The notes: generated by a model not told the origin, from the letters alone. 14,055 nt of DNA from Ruminiclostridium sp. (GCA_003535195.1 DOHN01000104.1:1-14055), one strand, 5' to 3'; shown: positions 1-7,505, counted from the stretch's first letter. Translations and numbers: made by a program.

Positions 1-626
1 TGTTCATAATTTAAACAACACATAAGCCTTCCACATATTCCTGATATTTTAGTAGGATTCAGTGACAAATTCTGTTCCTTTGCCATTTTTATAGAAACCG
101 GATGGAACTCCGCAAGATGTGTACTGCAGCATAAAGGGCGGCCGCAAGCGCCTATGGCCCCCATCATTTTCGCCTCATCGCGCACGCCGATCTGACGCAG
201 CTCAATGCGCGTACGGAAAACAGACGCCAGATCCTTCACCAGTTCTCTGAAGTCAACCCGCCCGTCAGCCGTAAAATAGAAAAGGATTTTATTATTGTCA
301 AAAGTATATTCCACATCAATAAGCTTCATTTCCAGCCCATGCTTTTTGATCTTCTCCAGGCAAATAGCAAAGGCATCTTTTTCTTTTGTATGATTTTCCT
401 GCACATGCTTTAAATCCTCTTCATCCGCCTTACGGATGACATTTTTCAAAGGGGCAACCACATCCTCGTCTTTTACCTCATGGTTGGCGACCACAACTTC
501 ACCGCATTCAATGCCCCTTGCAGTCTCCACAATGACCATGTCGCCTTTTTCAAAGATAAATTCACAAGGATCAAAATAATATATTTTACCCGCAGTCCTA
601 AAACGGACGCCTACAACATTTACCAT
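1..626 (-). CDS. ricT: RicT/YaaT (PSP1-domain) regulator, C-terminus cut by window edge
   Basis: The reading frame starts at ATG 626-624, 7 nt after a GGAGG site (634-638), and stays open for 208 codons to the left edge, so the C-terminus is missing (B. subtilis YaaT is about 275 aa). Two conserved cysteine motifs are visible, CGRPLCC and CGRLMCC, typical of the PSP1 family; in B. subtilis RicT such cysteines help hold Fe-S clusters in the RicA-RicF-RicT complex. That complex assists RNase Y in mRNA maturation and affects sporulation, biofilm formation and competence. The N-terminal part (VGVRFRTAGKIYYF, then KGDMVIVETARG) also fits the family. The gene follows holB by 28 bp, the same order as B. 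subtilis holB-yaaT. The family call is firm; the RNase Y role here is inferred from homologues. Confidence 0.93.
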   Translation of the reverse strand, partial: MVNVVGVRFRTAGKIYYFDPCEFIFEKGDMVIVETARGIECGEVVVANHEVKDEDVVAPLKNVIRKADEEDLKHVQENHTKEKDAFAICLEKIKKHGLEMKLIDVEYTFDNNKILFYFTADGRVDFRELVKDLASVFRTRIELRQIGVRDEAKMMGAIGACGRPLCCSTHLAEFHPVSIKMAKEQNLSLNPTKISGICGRLMCCLNYE

Positions 627-654
627 TTATTATCCTCCAAAGTACCTGCCAACT

Positions 655-1602
655 TTAAATTTCCAGCGTCACCATATCGACGGCGAGCTGGTAATTCATA
701 TTTCGTTTCAGGCTGCTCCTGATCTCCTGTATTTTTGAAATCTTCTCTGTTAATTCTATAGGTTTATGGGATTTAGCATACTCTATTATATTATTCTTTT
801 TATCCGAATTAATCAACCCGTCTTCCACATTGCAGAGCACCAACAGCGCATCCCGGTATATGGATTCCAATATATTCATACATTCCGGAAATAATTCCTT
901 TTTCCTGGAAAGGTATTGATTCAGCTTTAAATTTGAAAAACCGTCATCATGGAAGACAAATTCCATGACTGCTTTACGGTTTTCTTCAAATTCCGTATCG
1001 CCCAGGAGCCTCAGCAGATTTCCGGGCACCCCCTGGCTCCAGTGGACAAGATATTCCTTTCCCGTCAGGTCTTTTCCGTTCGCTCTCCCAATTTTTGCAA
1101 GCTCCTCTATGGAATAGGGCTCAAGTCTGGTATGAACGATGCGGGAGCGCACTGTAACCAGCAGAGATTCAAAATTGGAAACGGTCAGCAGGATGACCGC
1201 ATAGGGCGGAGGTTCCTCCAATGTCTTTAAAAAGCAGTTCTGGGCGTCGGGCGTCATGCGCTCCGCCCCTTCAATAATATATACCTTGCGTCCCGATGCC
1301 GGACGGATGCCGATATCATCAATCAGTTCCCGGATCTGTCTTATTAGAATATTCTGTGTTTCACTCCTGATCACCTGAACCTGGGGATTGATTCCCGCTT
1401 CAAAGCTCTTGCAGGCTCTGCAGCGCCGGCAGGGAGCTTCTTTTCCGGTGTCCGCGCAGACCATCATTTCCGCCAGGTAATGGGCAAGAGTCCTTTTTCC
1501 CATGCCGGCAGGACCGGTAAGGGCATAGGCATGACTTAAAGCATTCTGTGCCATATTACATCTAAAATTTTCAATAATAGATTGTTGGCCGATAAAATCC
1601 AT
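655..1602 (-). CDS. holB: DNA polymerase III subunit delta' (clamp loader)
   Basis: This 315-aa protein is an AAA+ clamp-loader subunit that helps load the beta sliding clamp. It has a P-loop-like segment GPAGMGKRTLA (residues 30-40), a four-cysteine zinc module (C49, C58, C61, C64; CRRCRAC), a Walker-B-like segment KVYIIEGAERM (106-116) and a sensor-1-like strand. The residue after the P-loop lysine is Arg rather than Ser/Thr, the Walker B Asp is Glu, and the SRC motif of DnaX/gamma reads SRI. These changes suit the delta' role, which is usually structural rather than ATP-hydrolysing. ATG 1602 follows an AAGGGGG ribosome site (about 1610-1616). It lies 15 bp after yaaR and 28 bp before ricT, the order seen in Bacillus. 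Confidence 0.95.
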   Translation of the reverse strand: MDFIGQQSIIENFRCNMAQNALSHAYALTGPAGMGKRTLAHYLAEMMVCADTGKEAPCRRCRACKSFEAGINPQVQVIRSETQNILIRQIRELIDDIGIRPASGRKVYIIEGAERMTPDAQNCFLKTLEEPPPYAVILLTVSNFESLLVTVRSRIVHTRLEPYSIEELAKIGRANGKDLTGKEYLVHWSQGVPGNLLRLLGDTEFEENRKAVMEFVFHDDGFSNLKLNQYLSRKKELFPECMNILESIYRDALLVLCNVEDGLINSDKKNNIIEYAKSHKPIELTEKISKIQEIRSSLKRNMNYQLAVDMVTLEI

Positions 1603-1617
1603 TCAATACCCCCTTAC

Positions 1618-2079
1618 TCATAATATCAAATCCAGAATAAGGCCGCGGATATCCTCAATACGGCCCAGTATTACCAGATTATCACGCTCAGCGCTTAAAA
1701 CCTGCTTGGTCAGCTCCTCCAGTTTTTCGTTAATGGTTTTTACCGTTGCAAAAACACGATGCCTGCCCCTTCTGTCTAAAAAGCTGTCCTTCGAAAAGCT
1801 GGAGGAACTCCTTATGGCATTATCCAGAAATTCGCTGATCAGGCGTTTGTAGGCTTTCAGATCGGAAATATCAATATGCTCGGAAAGCCGCTTCCCCGCC
1901 GTCTCAATTTCCTGGGCCATTTTTTTGAGCTCTTCCTCCTGATTCTCTGAAAAATGCCTGTCTAATTGCGTACTGAACTGAGGGCTGCTTTTCCCCTTCA
2001 CTCTTCCCGTATCCTGTTCAGTACGGCTGCTAATTCTCGGAGGCTTTCTTCCCGAGTTCCCATCAACCTTTAATGCCAT
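1618..2079 (-). CDS. yaaR: YaaR family protein (DUF327)
   Basis: This is a DUF327/YaaR-type protein of 153 aa; B. subtilis YaaR is of similar size. The N-terminus is basic and probably disordered (GRKPPRISSRTEQDTGRVKG), followed by helical segments and the recognisable C-terminal signature of Lys-Leu-Glu-Glu-Leu-Thr-Lys then GRIEDIRGLILDL. The biochemical function is unknown in the family. I chose ATG 2079 because GGAGG (2084-2088) lies 4 nt upstream; an upstream in-frame GTG at 2097 has no ribosome site. The position between tmk and holB matches the Bacillus yaaO-tmk-yaaQ-yaaR-holB-yaaT cluster, except that yaaQ (a c-di-AMP-binding PII-like protein, DarA) is absent: only 19 bp separate tmk from yaaR. 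Confidence 0.88.
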   Translation of the reverse strand: MALKVDGNSGRKPPRISSRTEQDTGRVKGKSSPQFSTQLDRHFSENQEEELKKMAQEIETAGKRLSEHIDISDLKAYKRLISEFLDNAIRSSSSFSKDSFLDRRGRHRVFATVKTINEKLEELTKQVLSAERDNLVILGRIEDIRGLILDLIL

Positions 2080-2098
2080 AATTCCTCCAACCTGCACC

Positions 2099-2776
2099 TC
2101 ACATTATGGATTTCTCCACTGCAAAATAGATATCGTCATTGATGTCTTCAATGGTTCTTATCGCACCGTCCCTGACGCAGAAGATCCTGTTCCATTGATA
2201 GGCTTCGGCTATGCTGCAGGCATTTTTGTACGAATTGATCAAATATCCTTCGCTTTTTTCGTGAATATCCTTCTCGCTTTTACCGGTAAACTTATTTTTG
2301 CGGTCTTTCATCAGGTCTTGTCCATACTCGGGAGGCATATCGAGAAAAATTACACAGTCCGGCACCGGTATACCCAGCTTAACAAATTCCAGGTCCCAGA
2401 GCCAGCCTAAAAATTCTTTTTTCGCTTCCGCGCTCTGAATTTTTGAGGCCTGGTGGATCATGTTGGACATGGTATACCTGTCTGAAATAATTATACCGCC
2501 GTCTTCGTAAAATTCCTGCCAGCAGGTTTTATAGGATGCGTACCGGTCCACAGCAAAAAAAGTTGAGGCAGCGTAAGCGTTCACCTCTTCGGGCTTTTTG
2601 CCAAATTCGCCGTTTAAGTACATTTTAACCAATGCAGACGAATTGCTCGCATAGTTGGGAAACTGAATTTTTCTGACATTATAGTTTTCCAATAACAGCC
2701 GCTGGTATAATTTTTCGGCATGAGTAGCCTTTCCGCTGGAGTCAACCCCTTCTATAATAATGAGTTTGCCTTTCAA
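2099..2776 (-). CDS. tmk: Thymidylate kinase (variant P-loop)
   Basis: This 225-aa protein should phosphorylate dTMP to dTDP with ATP, feeding dTTP synthesis. It has the P-loop EGVDSSGKATHA (residues 9-20), a DRY motif (D99-R100-Y101, in ISDRYTMSNMIHQ), and a lid-like basic segment (about 157-172, DRKNKFTGKSEKD). The P-loop differs from the common GxDGxGKST form: the residue after the lysine is Ala17, followed by Thr18. The start is TTG (2776-2774), supported by an AGGAGG site (2784-2789) exactly 7 nt upstream. It lies 14 bp after the yaaO stop codon. Synteny with yaaO, yaaR and holB supports Tmk over a generic deoxynucleoside kinase, though substrate preference is inferred. Confidence 0.9.
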   Translation of the reverse strand: MKGKLIIIEGVDSSGKATHAEKLYQRLLLENYNVRKIQFPNYASNSSALVKMYLNGEFGKKPEEVNAYAASTFFAVDRYASYKTCWQEFYEDGGIIISDRYTMSNMIHQASKIQSAEAKKEFLGWLWDLEFVKLGIPVPDCVIFLDMPPEYGQDLMKDRKNKFTGKSEKDIHEKSEGYLINSYKNACSIAEAYQWNRIFCVRDGAIRTIEDINDDIYFAVEKSIM

Positions 2777-2790
2777 ACTCTCTCCTCCTC

Positions 2791-4218
2791 TTATATCTTG
2801 TTCATCGCACCTGTATCGACAATTTGTATTTTACCCCCATCCACGCCGTGAACAGGACAGTTTTGGCTTAAAAGAAGACAGATATATTGAATAATATCCG
2901 CTGTTATCCTCTCACCCGGGTTTACAAGCGGTATTCCCGGCGGGTAAGGAATCAGAGAATCCGCAGCGATAGCCCCTTCCGATTTCTGGACCGGCAGCTG
3001 GCGCTTTTCGGAAAACAAGGCCTCGCTTAGAGATATCACCCTCTCGGGAATGTCTACAGGCCACAGTATAGGCTCGCGGCCTTTTTGACAGCCGCCGTAA
3101 TCCCTTGACATCTCCTGAAGAGCAGTCAAAAGCCGGTCAAAGTCATGATCTATATGGAAGGGTGTCGCAATAAGCACTACATGTCTTAAATCAGCCATTT
3201 CAGCAACAATGCCGTATTTCCCCCGTAGGAGTTCCTCGGCCTGAAAGCCGCTGAGAGAGGTCTTCGCAAAGTCAAGAACAATCCGTGAAAAGTCCGCCTC
3301 TACCTCTTTTCCGGGCGTCGTCACCCGCTCAAGACAGGTGGTTTTGACAAGCTTCGCATCAAAGGACCGTATATTCTCCCACAGCCCATCGTAAAGGCTC
3401 CCGCCATTCCTTTCCATCAGCTCACGGGCCTGGTCTATGGAAGCCATCAATAAATAGGAGGGACTCGTGGTTTGAAGCATGGATGCCGTCAATTCAACTC
3501 TTCTTCGGTCTACATAGTCTTTTTTCCCATGAAGAATTGCCGTTTGTGTGAAAGCCGGCAGAGTTTTATGAAGGCTTTGCACGCAGAGATGGGCTCCCAG
3601 CTCCATAGCCGTATCCGGAAAATTATGGTGGAACTTGAAATGGGCGCCGTGGGCTTCGTCGACCAGAAGCGGAATTTGATACCGCCGGGCCAGCCCGGCA
3701 AGCTTGGCCAAGGGCTGGGCCATGCCATAATAATTAGGCCTTGTGACCAGGATCCCCTGTGCATCCGGATGAGCCTTCAAGGCCTCCTCCACATCTTCAG
3801 CCGTTATTCCAACAGGAATTTGATGCTCCCGGTCCACTTTCGGCGCTACAAATATCGGTTCTCCATGGGCCAGAGCCAGCGCATTTAATGCCGAGATATG
3901 GCAATCCCGTCCTATAATCAGCTTTCCGCCGGGGTTTACCGCATACCGGATCATGGTATGTATGCCCGCAGTGGAGCCATTGACCAGGAAAAGGGAAAAA
4001 TCCGCACCAAAGCAATTGGCGGCCAGCTCCTGAGCCTCACGAATCACGCCAAGAGGAGCATGCAGGCAGTCGGCGCCGGGGATCTCAGTAATATCCAGGC
4101 TCCCCGCCTCTTTGAATGGTTCGCTGAGGCCCCTGCCCAGTATATGGCCCGGCATGTGAAAAGCAAGGGGCCTGCTTTCCCTGTATTTTATAAGCATCTC
4201 ATAAATAGGTGCCGGCAT
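2791..4218 (-). CDS. yaaO: Orn/Lys/Arg decarboxylase family PLP enzyme (YaaO type)
   Basis: This 475-aa cytosolic enzyme belongs to the fold-I PLP-dependent Orn/Lys/Arg decarboxylase family. It starts with the usual PIYE...FHMPGH segment (residues 4-25), has VNGSTAG (79-85) for the cofactor phosphate, VDEAHGAHF with the PLP-ring Asp (D187), and SLHK with the Schiff-base lysine K218. A C-terminal domain holds PPGIPLVNPGERI. Likely products are polyamines or precursors (cadaverine, agmatine or putrescine); which amino acid is used cannot be told from the sequence. ATG 4218 is 2 bp after the lepB stop and has only a weak, distant ribosome site, so translation may be coupled to lepB. It precedes tmk as yaaO does in B. 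subtilis. Confidence 0.92.
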   Translation of the reverse strand: MPAPIYEMLIKYRESRPLAFHMPGHILGRGLSEPFKEAGSLDITEIPGADCLHAPLGVIREAQELAANCFGADFSLFLVNGSTAGIHTMIRYAVNPGGKLIIGRDCHISALNALALAHGEPIFVAPKVDREHQIPVGITAEDVEEALKAHPDAQGILVTRPNYYGMAQPLAKLAGLARRYQIPLLVDEAHGAHFKFHHNFPDTAMELGAHLCVQSLHKTLPAFTQTAILHGKKDYVDRRRVELTASMLQTTSPSYLLMASIDQARELMERNGGSLYDGLWENIRSFDAKLVKTTCLERVTTPGKEVEADFSRIVLDFAKTSLSGFQAEELLRGKYGIVAEMADLRHVVLIATPFHIDHDFDRLLTALQEMSRDYGGCQKGREPILWPVDIPERVISLSEALFSEKRQLPVQKSEGAIAADSLIPYPPGIPLVNPGERITADIIQYICLLLSQNCPVHGVDGGKIQIVDTGAMNKI

Positions 4219-4220
4219 GA

Positions 4221-4835
4221 TTATTTAATAGCTCCAAATTTATTGAAGGGGAGCAGGCGGAATACGGCTCTGCCTTCCACCCAGGAGCTGTCGATGACGC
4301 CGAAGCCCCGGCTGTCCATGCTTTCGCCCCGGTTATCACCCATCACAAAAAGCTTTCCTTCCGGAACCGTCATTTTTTCCACGTTGCCGTTCAGGATAAT
4401 GTTTTCGTCCGGATCGATGCGGGCATATTCTTCTGTTTGCTCCACGCCGTTTATATAAACAATATTGTCACGGATTTCAATCTCATCTCCGGGAACCGCT
4501 ATTACACGTTTAATAAGCCGGTTTCTCCGGAATTCTTTATGAAACTTTTTCTTAATATCGGTGATATAGATGGAGGCCCTGCCTAAAACACCGTTTACAG
4601 GTTCGTCCCTAAGAAAAATAATAATATCTCCGGGTTTTGGGTCATTGGCCACATAGGCCAGCTTATTCATGATCAGTTTATCCCCCGGAACCAGTGTATC
4701 TCTCATTGAACTCATATTGACCTCTGTAAGGGCAAACAGCTCGCTTTGTACAACAGATGCAATCAGAAAGGCTGTTACGATCAATAACACCCATTCCATG
4801 ATTTCTCTCAGCGCGCCCCTATTTTTTTGTTCCAA
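4221..4835 (-). CDS. lepB: Signal peptidase I (S26 family), start uncertain
   Basis: LepB removes signal peptides from Sec-exported proteins at the outer face of the membrane. Counting from TTG 4835 (204 aa), a single membrane segment (about 15-36, MEWVLLIVTAFLIASVV region) leads to the catalytic Ser43 in NMSSMRDTLVPGD, then general-base Lys109 in LIKRVIAVPGDEIEI, and the C-terminal GDNRGESMDSRGFGVI box. The canonical SMxPTL reads SMRDTL here. The start is uncertain. The frame is open up to TTG 4892 inside the upstream mgtC-type gene but without a ribosome site. TTG 4835 has AAGGGAG 10 nt upstream. ATG 4799 would give 192 aa. The best site and ATG (4855) are out of frame. It is followed by yaaO after 2 bp. 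Confidence 0.9.
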   Translation of the reverse strand: MEQKNRGALREIMEWVLLIVTAFLIASVVQSELFALTEVNMSSMRDTLVPGDKLIMNKLAYVANDPKPGDIIIFLRDEPVNGVLGRASIYITDIKKKFHKEFRRNRLIKRVIAVPGDEIEIRDNIVYINGVEQTEEYARIDPDENIILNGNVEKMTVPEGKLFVMGDNRGESMDSRGFGVIDSSWVEGRAVFRLLPFNKFGAIK

Positions 4836-4845
4836 AAAAAAGCAA

Positions 4846-4865
4846 CTCCCTTCATTCGGTCTCCT
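4846..4865 (-). promoter_or_regulatory. Overlapping ribosome sites before lepB
   Basis: Reading on the minus strand, AGGAG (4861-4865) lies 5 nt before ATG 4855-4853, an ideal start. That ATG frame, however, stops after 15 codons at TGA 4810-4808 and is one base out of phase with lepB. A second site, GGGAG (4846-4850), lies 10 nt before the in-frame TTG 4835. Either lepB uses the TTG, or one base is missing in a homopolymer run, or slippage restores the frame. Confidence 0.5.
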
Positions 4866-5559
4866 AAATGGAAACCTTAAGAACACCATCAATCTCTTTT
4901 ATTTTAGCGACAATTTCCGCAAAATCCAAATTTCTTTTGCCAAATTCAAACTGGCACAGGATCTTTTGTATCTGTTCCTCCGAGCTTTCCGATATCTCCA
5001 GGCTTTTGATAACGATCTCCGAATCCCTGAAAATTCTGTTTAAAGAAAGTATAATATGTATATTGGAGACGGCTTCAACTGCAAGGGTTTTGGTTCTGAT
5101 TCTATAGGACAGCTTTTTTTCCAGAAGCTTCAGATAGATGAGCACGGCCCAGATCATGGCGGTTGCAACAGCCGCCCCCACAAAAAATCCAATGCCGCAG
5201 GCCAAACCCACGCAGGCAACGGCCCAAATACTGGCAGCCGTGGTAATCCCTTTCACTGAAACGCCATGGCGAATAATGGCCCCGGCCCCCAAAAAGCCTA
5301 TACCACTGACCACCTGAGAACCGATACGCGTGGGATCCACATCGGCAAAACCCGCATAGGCTGTATAAGCAAACTGGGAAATCAACATGGCCAGGCAGGA
5401 TCCCAGACTCACCAGGATATGAGTTCTGAAGCCGGCCGGCGTATTCCGCGAATACTCCCGCTCAAAGCCTATAACGCCGCCCATTAGACAAGCCGCAAGA
5501 AGTCTTGTCAGCACAACCAACATACACTGAGCATCAAATTGAAAAACATACCACTCCAT
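4864..5559 (-). CDS. MgtC/SapB family membrane protein
   Basis: This 231-aa protein has a hydrophobic N-terminal half with about five membrane helices (roughly 13-32, 45-63, 82-97, 108-127 and 130-146) and a soluble C-terminal domain (about 150-231) of ACT-like appearance. The family signatures are clear: GFEREYS (31-37), AGFRTHILVSLGSC (42-55) and the run from VVSGIGFLGAGAIIRHG into SVKGITTAASIW (83-112). MgtC proteins are linked to growth in low magnesium and to control of the F-type ATPase in some pathogens; many Firmicute members have no tested role. ATG 5559 follows a moderate AGGTAGGG site. It begins 17 bp after yqeK and ends 28 bp before the lepB TTG. I see no Mg-sensing leader in the short gap. 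Confidence 0.9.
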   Translation of the reverse strand: MEWYVFQFDAQCMLVVLTRLLAACLMGGVIGFEREYSRNTPAGFRTHILVSLGSCLAMLISQFAYTAYAGFADVDPTRIGSQVVSGIGFLGAGAIIRHGVSVKGITTAASIWAVACVGLACGIGFFVGAAVATAMIWAVLIYLKLLEKKLSYRIRTKTLAVEAVSNIHIILSLNRIFRDSEIVIKSLEISESSEEQIQKILCQFEFGKRNLDFAEIVAKIKEIDGVLKVSI

Positions 5560-5576
5560 ATGACACCCTACCTTTT

Positions 5577-6155
5577 TCAGCTAATTTTTTTTTTCAAAAG
5601 CATAAGGCTATAATTGCGCGTTTCAACTGTTTTTCCGTGAAGCAAAACTCCTTTATCCACTATATACCGGATGGTGCTGTCGGCGCAATCTACCACACAG
5701 CGGTCCAAATCCTCAAAGGCTGATTTACGGGAATTCTCTATGCCTTGAAAATTTCGCAGCGGTTCAATGTAGTCCGCACAATAAATAATTTTCTCCAATA
5801 GAGTCATACCCGGTCTTCCTGTCGTATGCCAATGGATGGCATTCAAAACCTCCGTATCTGTGACTTCGTAGACCGTTTTAGCAAGATGTTCACCAATAAC
5901 GCCATGAAGCAGGCGGGTTTGGATCAATTCTACCCGGTCTGCCTCATACCCGATTTTCTGTATATATTCCCTCGCTTTATCCCCTTTATAGTTTTTTCCG
6001 CAGTCATGGAGTATTCCTGCCAGTCTTGCCTTGTTTAAATCTGCCCCATAATGCCTTGCAAGTAATTCGGAGGTTTCCATCACATTGACGGAGTGTTGAT
6101 ACCTCACAGCATCCAGCTCAAGCTTCAGTTTTTGCATGATGGTTTCGATTGTCAT
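5577..6155 (-). CDS. yqeK: YqeK-type HD-domain Ap4A hydrolase
   Basis: This 192-aa HD-domain protein is expected to hydrolyse diadenosine tetraphosphate symmetrically to two ADP, as shown for YqeK proteins of Firmicutes. Metal-binding residues are visible: H21 (RYQHS), H50-D51 (GILHDCGKN), H84 (RLLHGVIGE), HWHTTGRPGM (108-117) and D128 in CADYIEP. I chose ATG 6155 because AGGAG (6161-6165) lies 5 nt upstream; the longer frame from 6194 overlaps nadD and has no ribosome site. It starts 16 bp after the nadD stop, the classic nadD-yqeK pairing. The usual next gene, rsfS (ribosome silencing factor), is missing here and an MgtC-type gene follows instead. Confidence 0.93.
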   Translation of the reverse strand: MTIETIMQKLKLELDAVRYQHSVNVMETSELLARHYGADLNKARLAGILHDCGKNYKGDKAREYIQKIGYEADRVELIQTRLLHGVIGEHLAKTVYEVTDTEVLNAIHWHTTGRPGMTLLEKIIYCADYIEPLRNFQGIENSRKSAFEDLDRCVVDCADSTIRYIVDKGVLLHGKTVETRNYSLMLLKKKIS

Positions 6156-6171
6156 AGTTTCTCCTAACTCA

Positions 6172-6771
6172 TTACCGGTAAAGTCCTTTCTCATAAATAT
6201 AGGCTTCCACTCCGGGCGGAACCCGGTATTTGATGGATAATCCCCTATGCACTCTTTCTCTGATTTCCGTAGAGGAATAATCCATGGCCCGGCTGGATGA
6301 TTTTAAAACTTGAGCATGATAGAATTGCTCCAGCTCGTCAATCGTCTTCGCCAGCCTCTCTTCATCCGTATCCGGTCTTGAAGCCACAATCATAACAGCC
6401 AGTGATAGAATCTCCTGATAGCTTTTCCATGCCTTGATCTGCAGCAGCGAATCCGCTCCTATGATGAGCCCCGGCTTCTTGTCAGGCCCATAGATACCGG
6501 CGAGCGCCCTTAATGTATCAACCGTATAGGAAGCTCCCGGGCGCTTCATTTCTATGTCGCTCACTTCAAAGTGCGGATTATCCTTTATGGCCAGCCGCAC
6601 CATTTCAAATCTGTCACCGGCGTTTACAACTTCTGTGAGGTCTTTATGGGGCGGATTTTTCGCCGGCATAAAAATAATTTTCTCGATTTTAAATTCTTCC
6701 CTTATAGTATCGCACATTAAAAGATGTCCGTAATGTATAGGATTGAAGGTCCCCCCCATTAACCCGATCAC
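6172..6771 (-). CDS. nadD: Nicotinate-nucleotide adenylyltransferase
   Basis: NadD joins nicotinate mononucleotide and ATP to form deamido-NAD in the NAD pathway. From GTG 6771 the protein is 199 aa, a normal length. It shows the nucleotidyltransferase start GLMGGTFNPIHYGHL with the HxGH motif (H13, H16), and the second motif SSTEIRERV (166-174). The start is GTG with AAGGGGG (6778-6784) 6 nt upstream. An ATG at 6773 overlaps this position but is in another frame, and the longer frame to 6843 runs into yccF without a ribosome site. It follows yccF by 25 bp and leads into yqeK. Confidence 0.94.
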   Translation of the reverse strand: MIGLMGGTFNPIHYGHLLMCDTIREEFKIEKIIFMPAKNPPHKDLTEVVNAGDRFEMVRLAIKDNPHFEVSDIEMKRPGASYTVDTLRALAGIYGPDKKPGLIIGADSLLQIKAWKSYQEILSLAVMIVASRPDTDEERLAKTIDELEQFYHAQVLKSSSRAMDYSSTEIRERVHRGLSIKYRVPPGVEAYIYEKGLYR

Positions 6772-6796
6772 ATAAATCCCCCTTAACAAACGGCTT

Positions 6797-7162
6797 CTAG
6801 CCGTAAATTCTGGCGCCAAAAGGAAGTATGGAAAGCTTGGCAAGCTTTAAATGCTGTCTGCCGAAAGGGATGCCGATAATGGTAATACAAAAAAGCAGCG
6901 CCAGAATAAAATGGTTTAGGAAAAGCTCCCAGCCCAATAATATAATCCAGAGAATATTGCCTATAAAACCGCCCAGGCCAAATCTGCCAATATCCACTTC
7001 TTTGCCGAAAGGCCAAAAGACCAGGGAAGCAATCTTAAAGCACTGTATTCCAAACGGTATACCCACAATGGTAACACAGCAAAGCGTACCTGCAATGATC
7101 CATAAAAGAGCCGATATAAATCCGCCAAACAGAATCCAGATAATATTGCCTATCGTATGCAT
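6797..7162 (-). CDS. YccF domain-containing membrane protein
   Basis: This 121-aa, very hydrophobic protein consists of two similar halves: residues 5-54 (GNIIWILFGG to IVGIPFGIQCFKIA to PFGKE) and 68-116 (GNILWIILLGWE to IIGIPFGRQHLKLA to PFGAR). This internal duplication and the TI(V/I)GIPFG motif are the mark of the YccF (DUF307) inner-membrane family. Its function is unknown. ATG 7162 follows AGGAAGGTG with about 5 nt spacing. It is 25 bp upstream of nadD on the same strand and may be cotranscribed with it; nothing in the sequence ties it functionally to NAD synthesis. Confidence 0.9.
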   Translation of the reverse strand: MHTIGNIIWILFGGFISALLWIIAGTLCCVTIVGIPFGIQCFKIASLVFWPFGKEVDIGRFGLGGFIGNILWIILLGWELFLNHFILALLFCITIIGIPFGRQHLKLAKLSILPFGARIYG

Positions 7163-7212
7163 GTGTTCACCTTCCTTTTGGATTAATTCCCAGACAGCCG
7201 AGTATATACTTG

Positions 7213-7243
7213 AATGCCCGTCCTTTTATAGCGGACAGGCATT
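7213..7243 (-). terminator. Stem-loop between the HMA gene and yccF
   Basis: AATGCCCGTCC (7213-7223) pairs with GGACAGGCATT (7233-7243): an 11-bp stem with one C/A mismatch and a 9-nt loop. It lies 20 bp past the HMA stop codon. In the minus-strand direction no U-tract follows, so it is at best an attenuating or mRNA-stabilising hairpin rather than a standard intrinsic terminator. A palindrome AGTATATACT (7201-7210) lies next to it on the yccF side. The stem itself is directly visible; its role is inferred. Confidence 0.35.
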
Positions 7244-7262
7244 TAACAAAAATTTTTACGCT

Positions 7263-7475
7263 TCATTTCACTTTGTAGCCAAGATCTTCAATAGTTCCTT
7301 TTATAGTACTTATATCCAGCCTTTCTTCATCATATTCAGCTGCAACATGCTTGGTATTCAAATCCACTATAACCTGGTAAATTCCGTTTAGCTGGCTTAA
7401 TGATGATTGAATCTTCTGTCTGCAGCTTTCACAATTCATATTCTCCACATTAAAAACAATGTGTTGAGTTTCCAA
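7263..7475 (-). CDS. Heavy-metal-associated (HMA) domain protein, CopZ-like
   Basis: This 70-aa protein is a single ferredoxin-like HMA domain. The metal-binding loop is MNCESC (M13 to C18), giving the MxCxxC pattern used by copper chaperones and P-type ATPase N-domains. The ending TIKGTIEDLGYKVK is typical of the fold. The likely role is cytosolic binding and transfer of Cu(I) or a similar soft metal. The start is TTG 7475, supported by AGGTG (7483-7487) 7 nt upstream and by a well-placed promoter. No copper ATPase or CsoR regulator lies in the window, so partner and metal are inferred from the family only. Confidence 0.9.
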   Translation of the reverse strand: METQHIVFNVENMNCESCRQKIQSSLSQLNGIYQVIVDLNTKHVAAEYDEERLDISTIKGTIEDLGYKVK

Positions 7476-7505
7476 ATTCTATCACCTCACAAAGTAGTCA
7501 CATGA

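Noticed and set aside
3898..4458. A 186-codon plus-strand frame across the yaaO/lepB junction
   Set aside because: Antisense to two well-supported genes, with no family motif; a coincidence of codon usage.
4864..4892. lepB starting at TTG 4892 or ATG 4889, overlapping the mgtC-type gene
   Set aside because: There is no ribosome site upstream, and the added residues do not look like a LepB N-terminus; closer starts are better supported.
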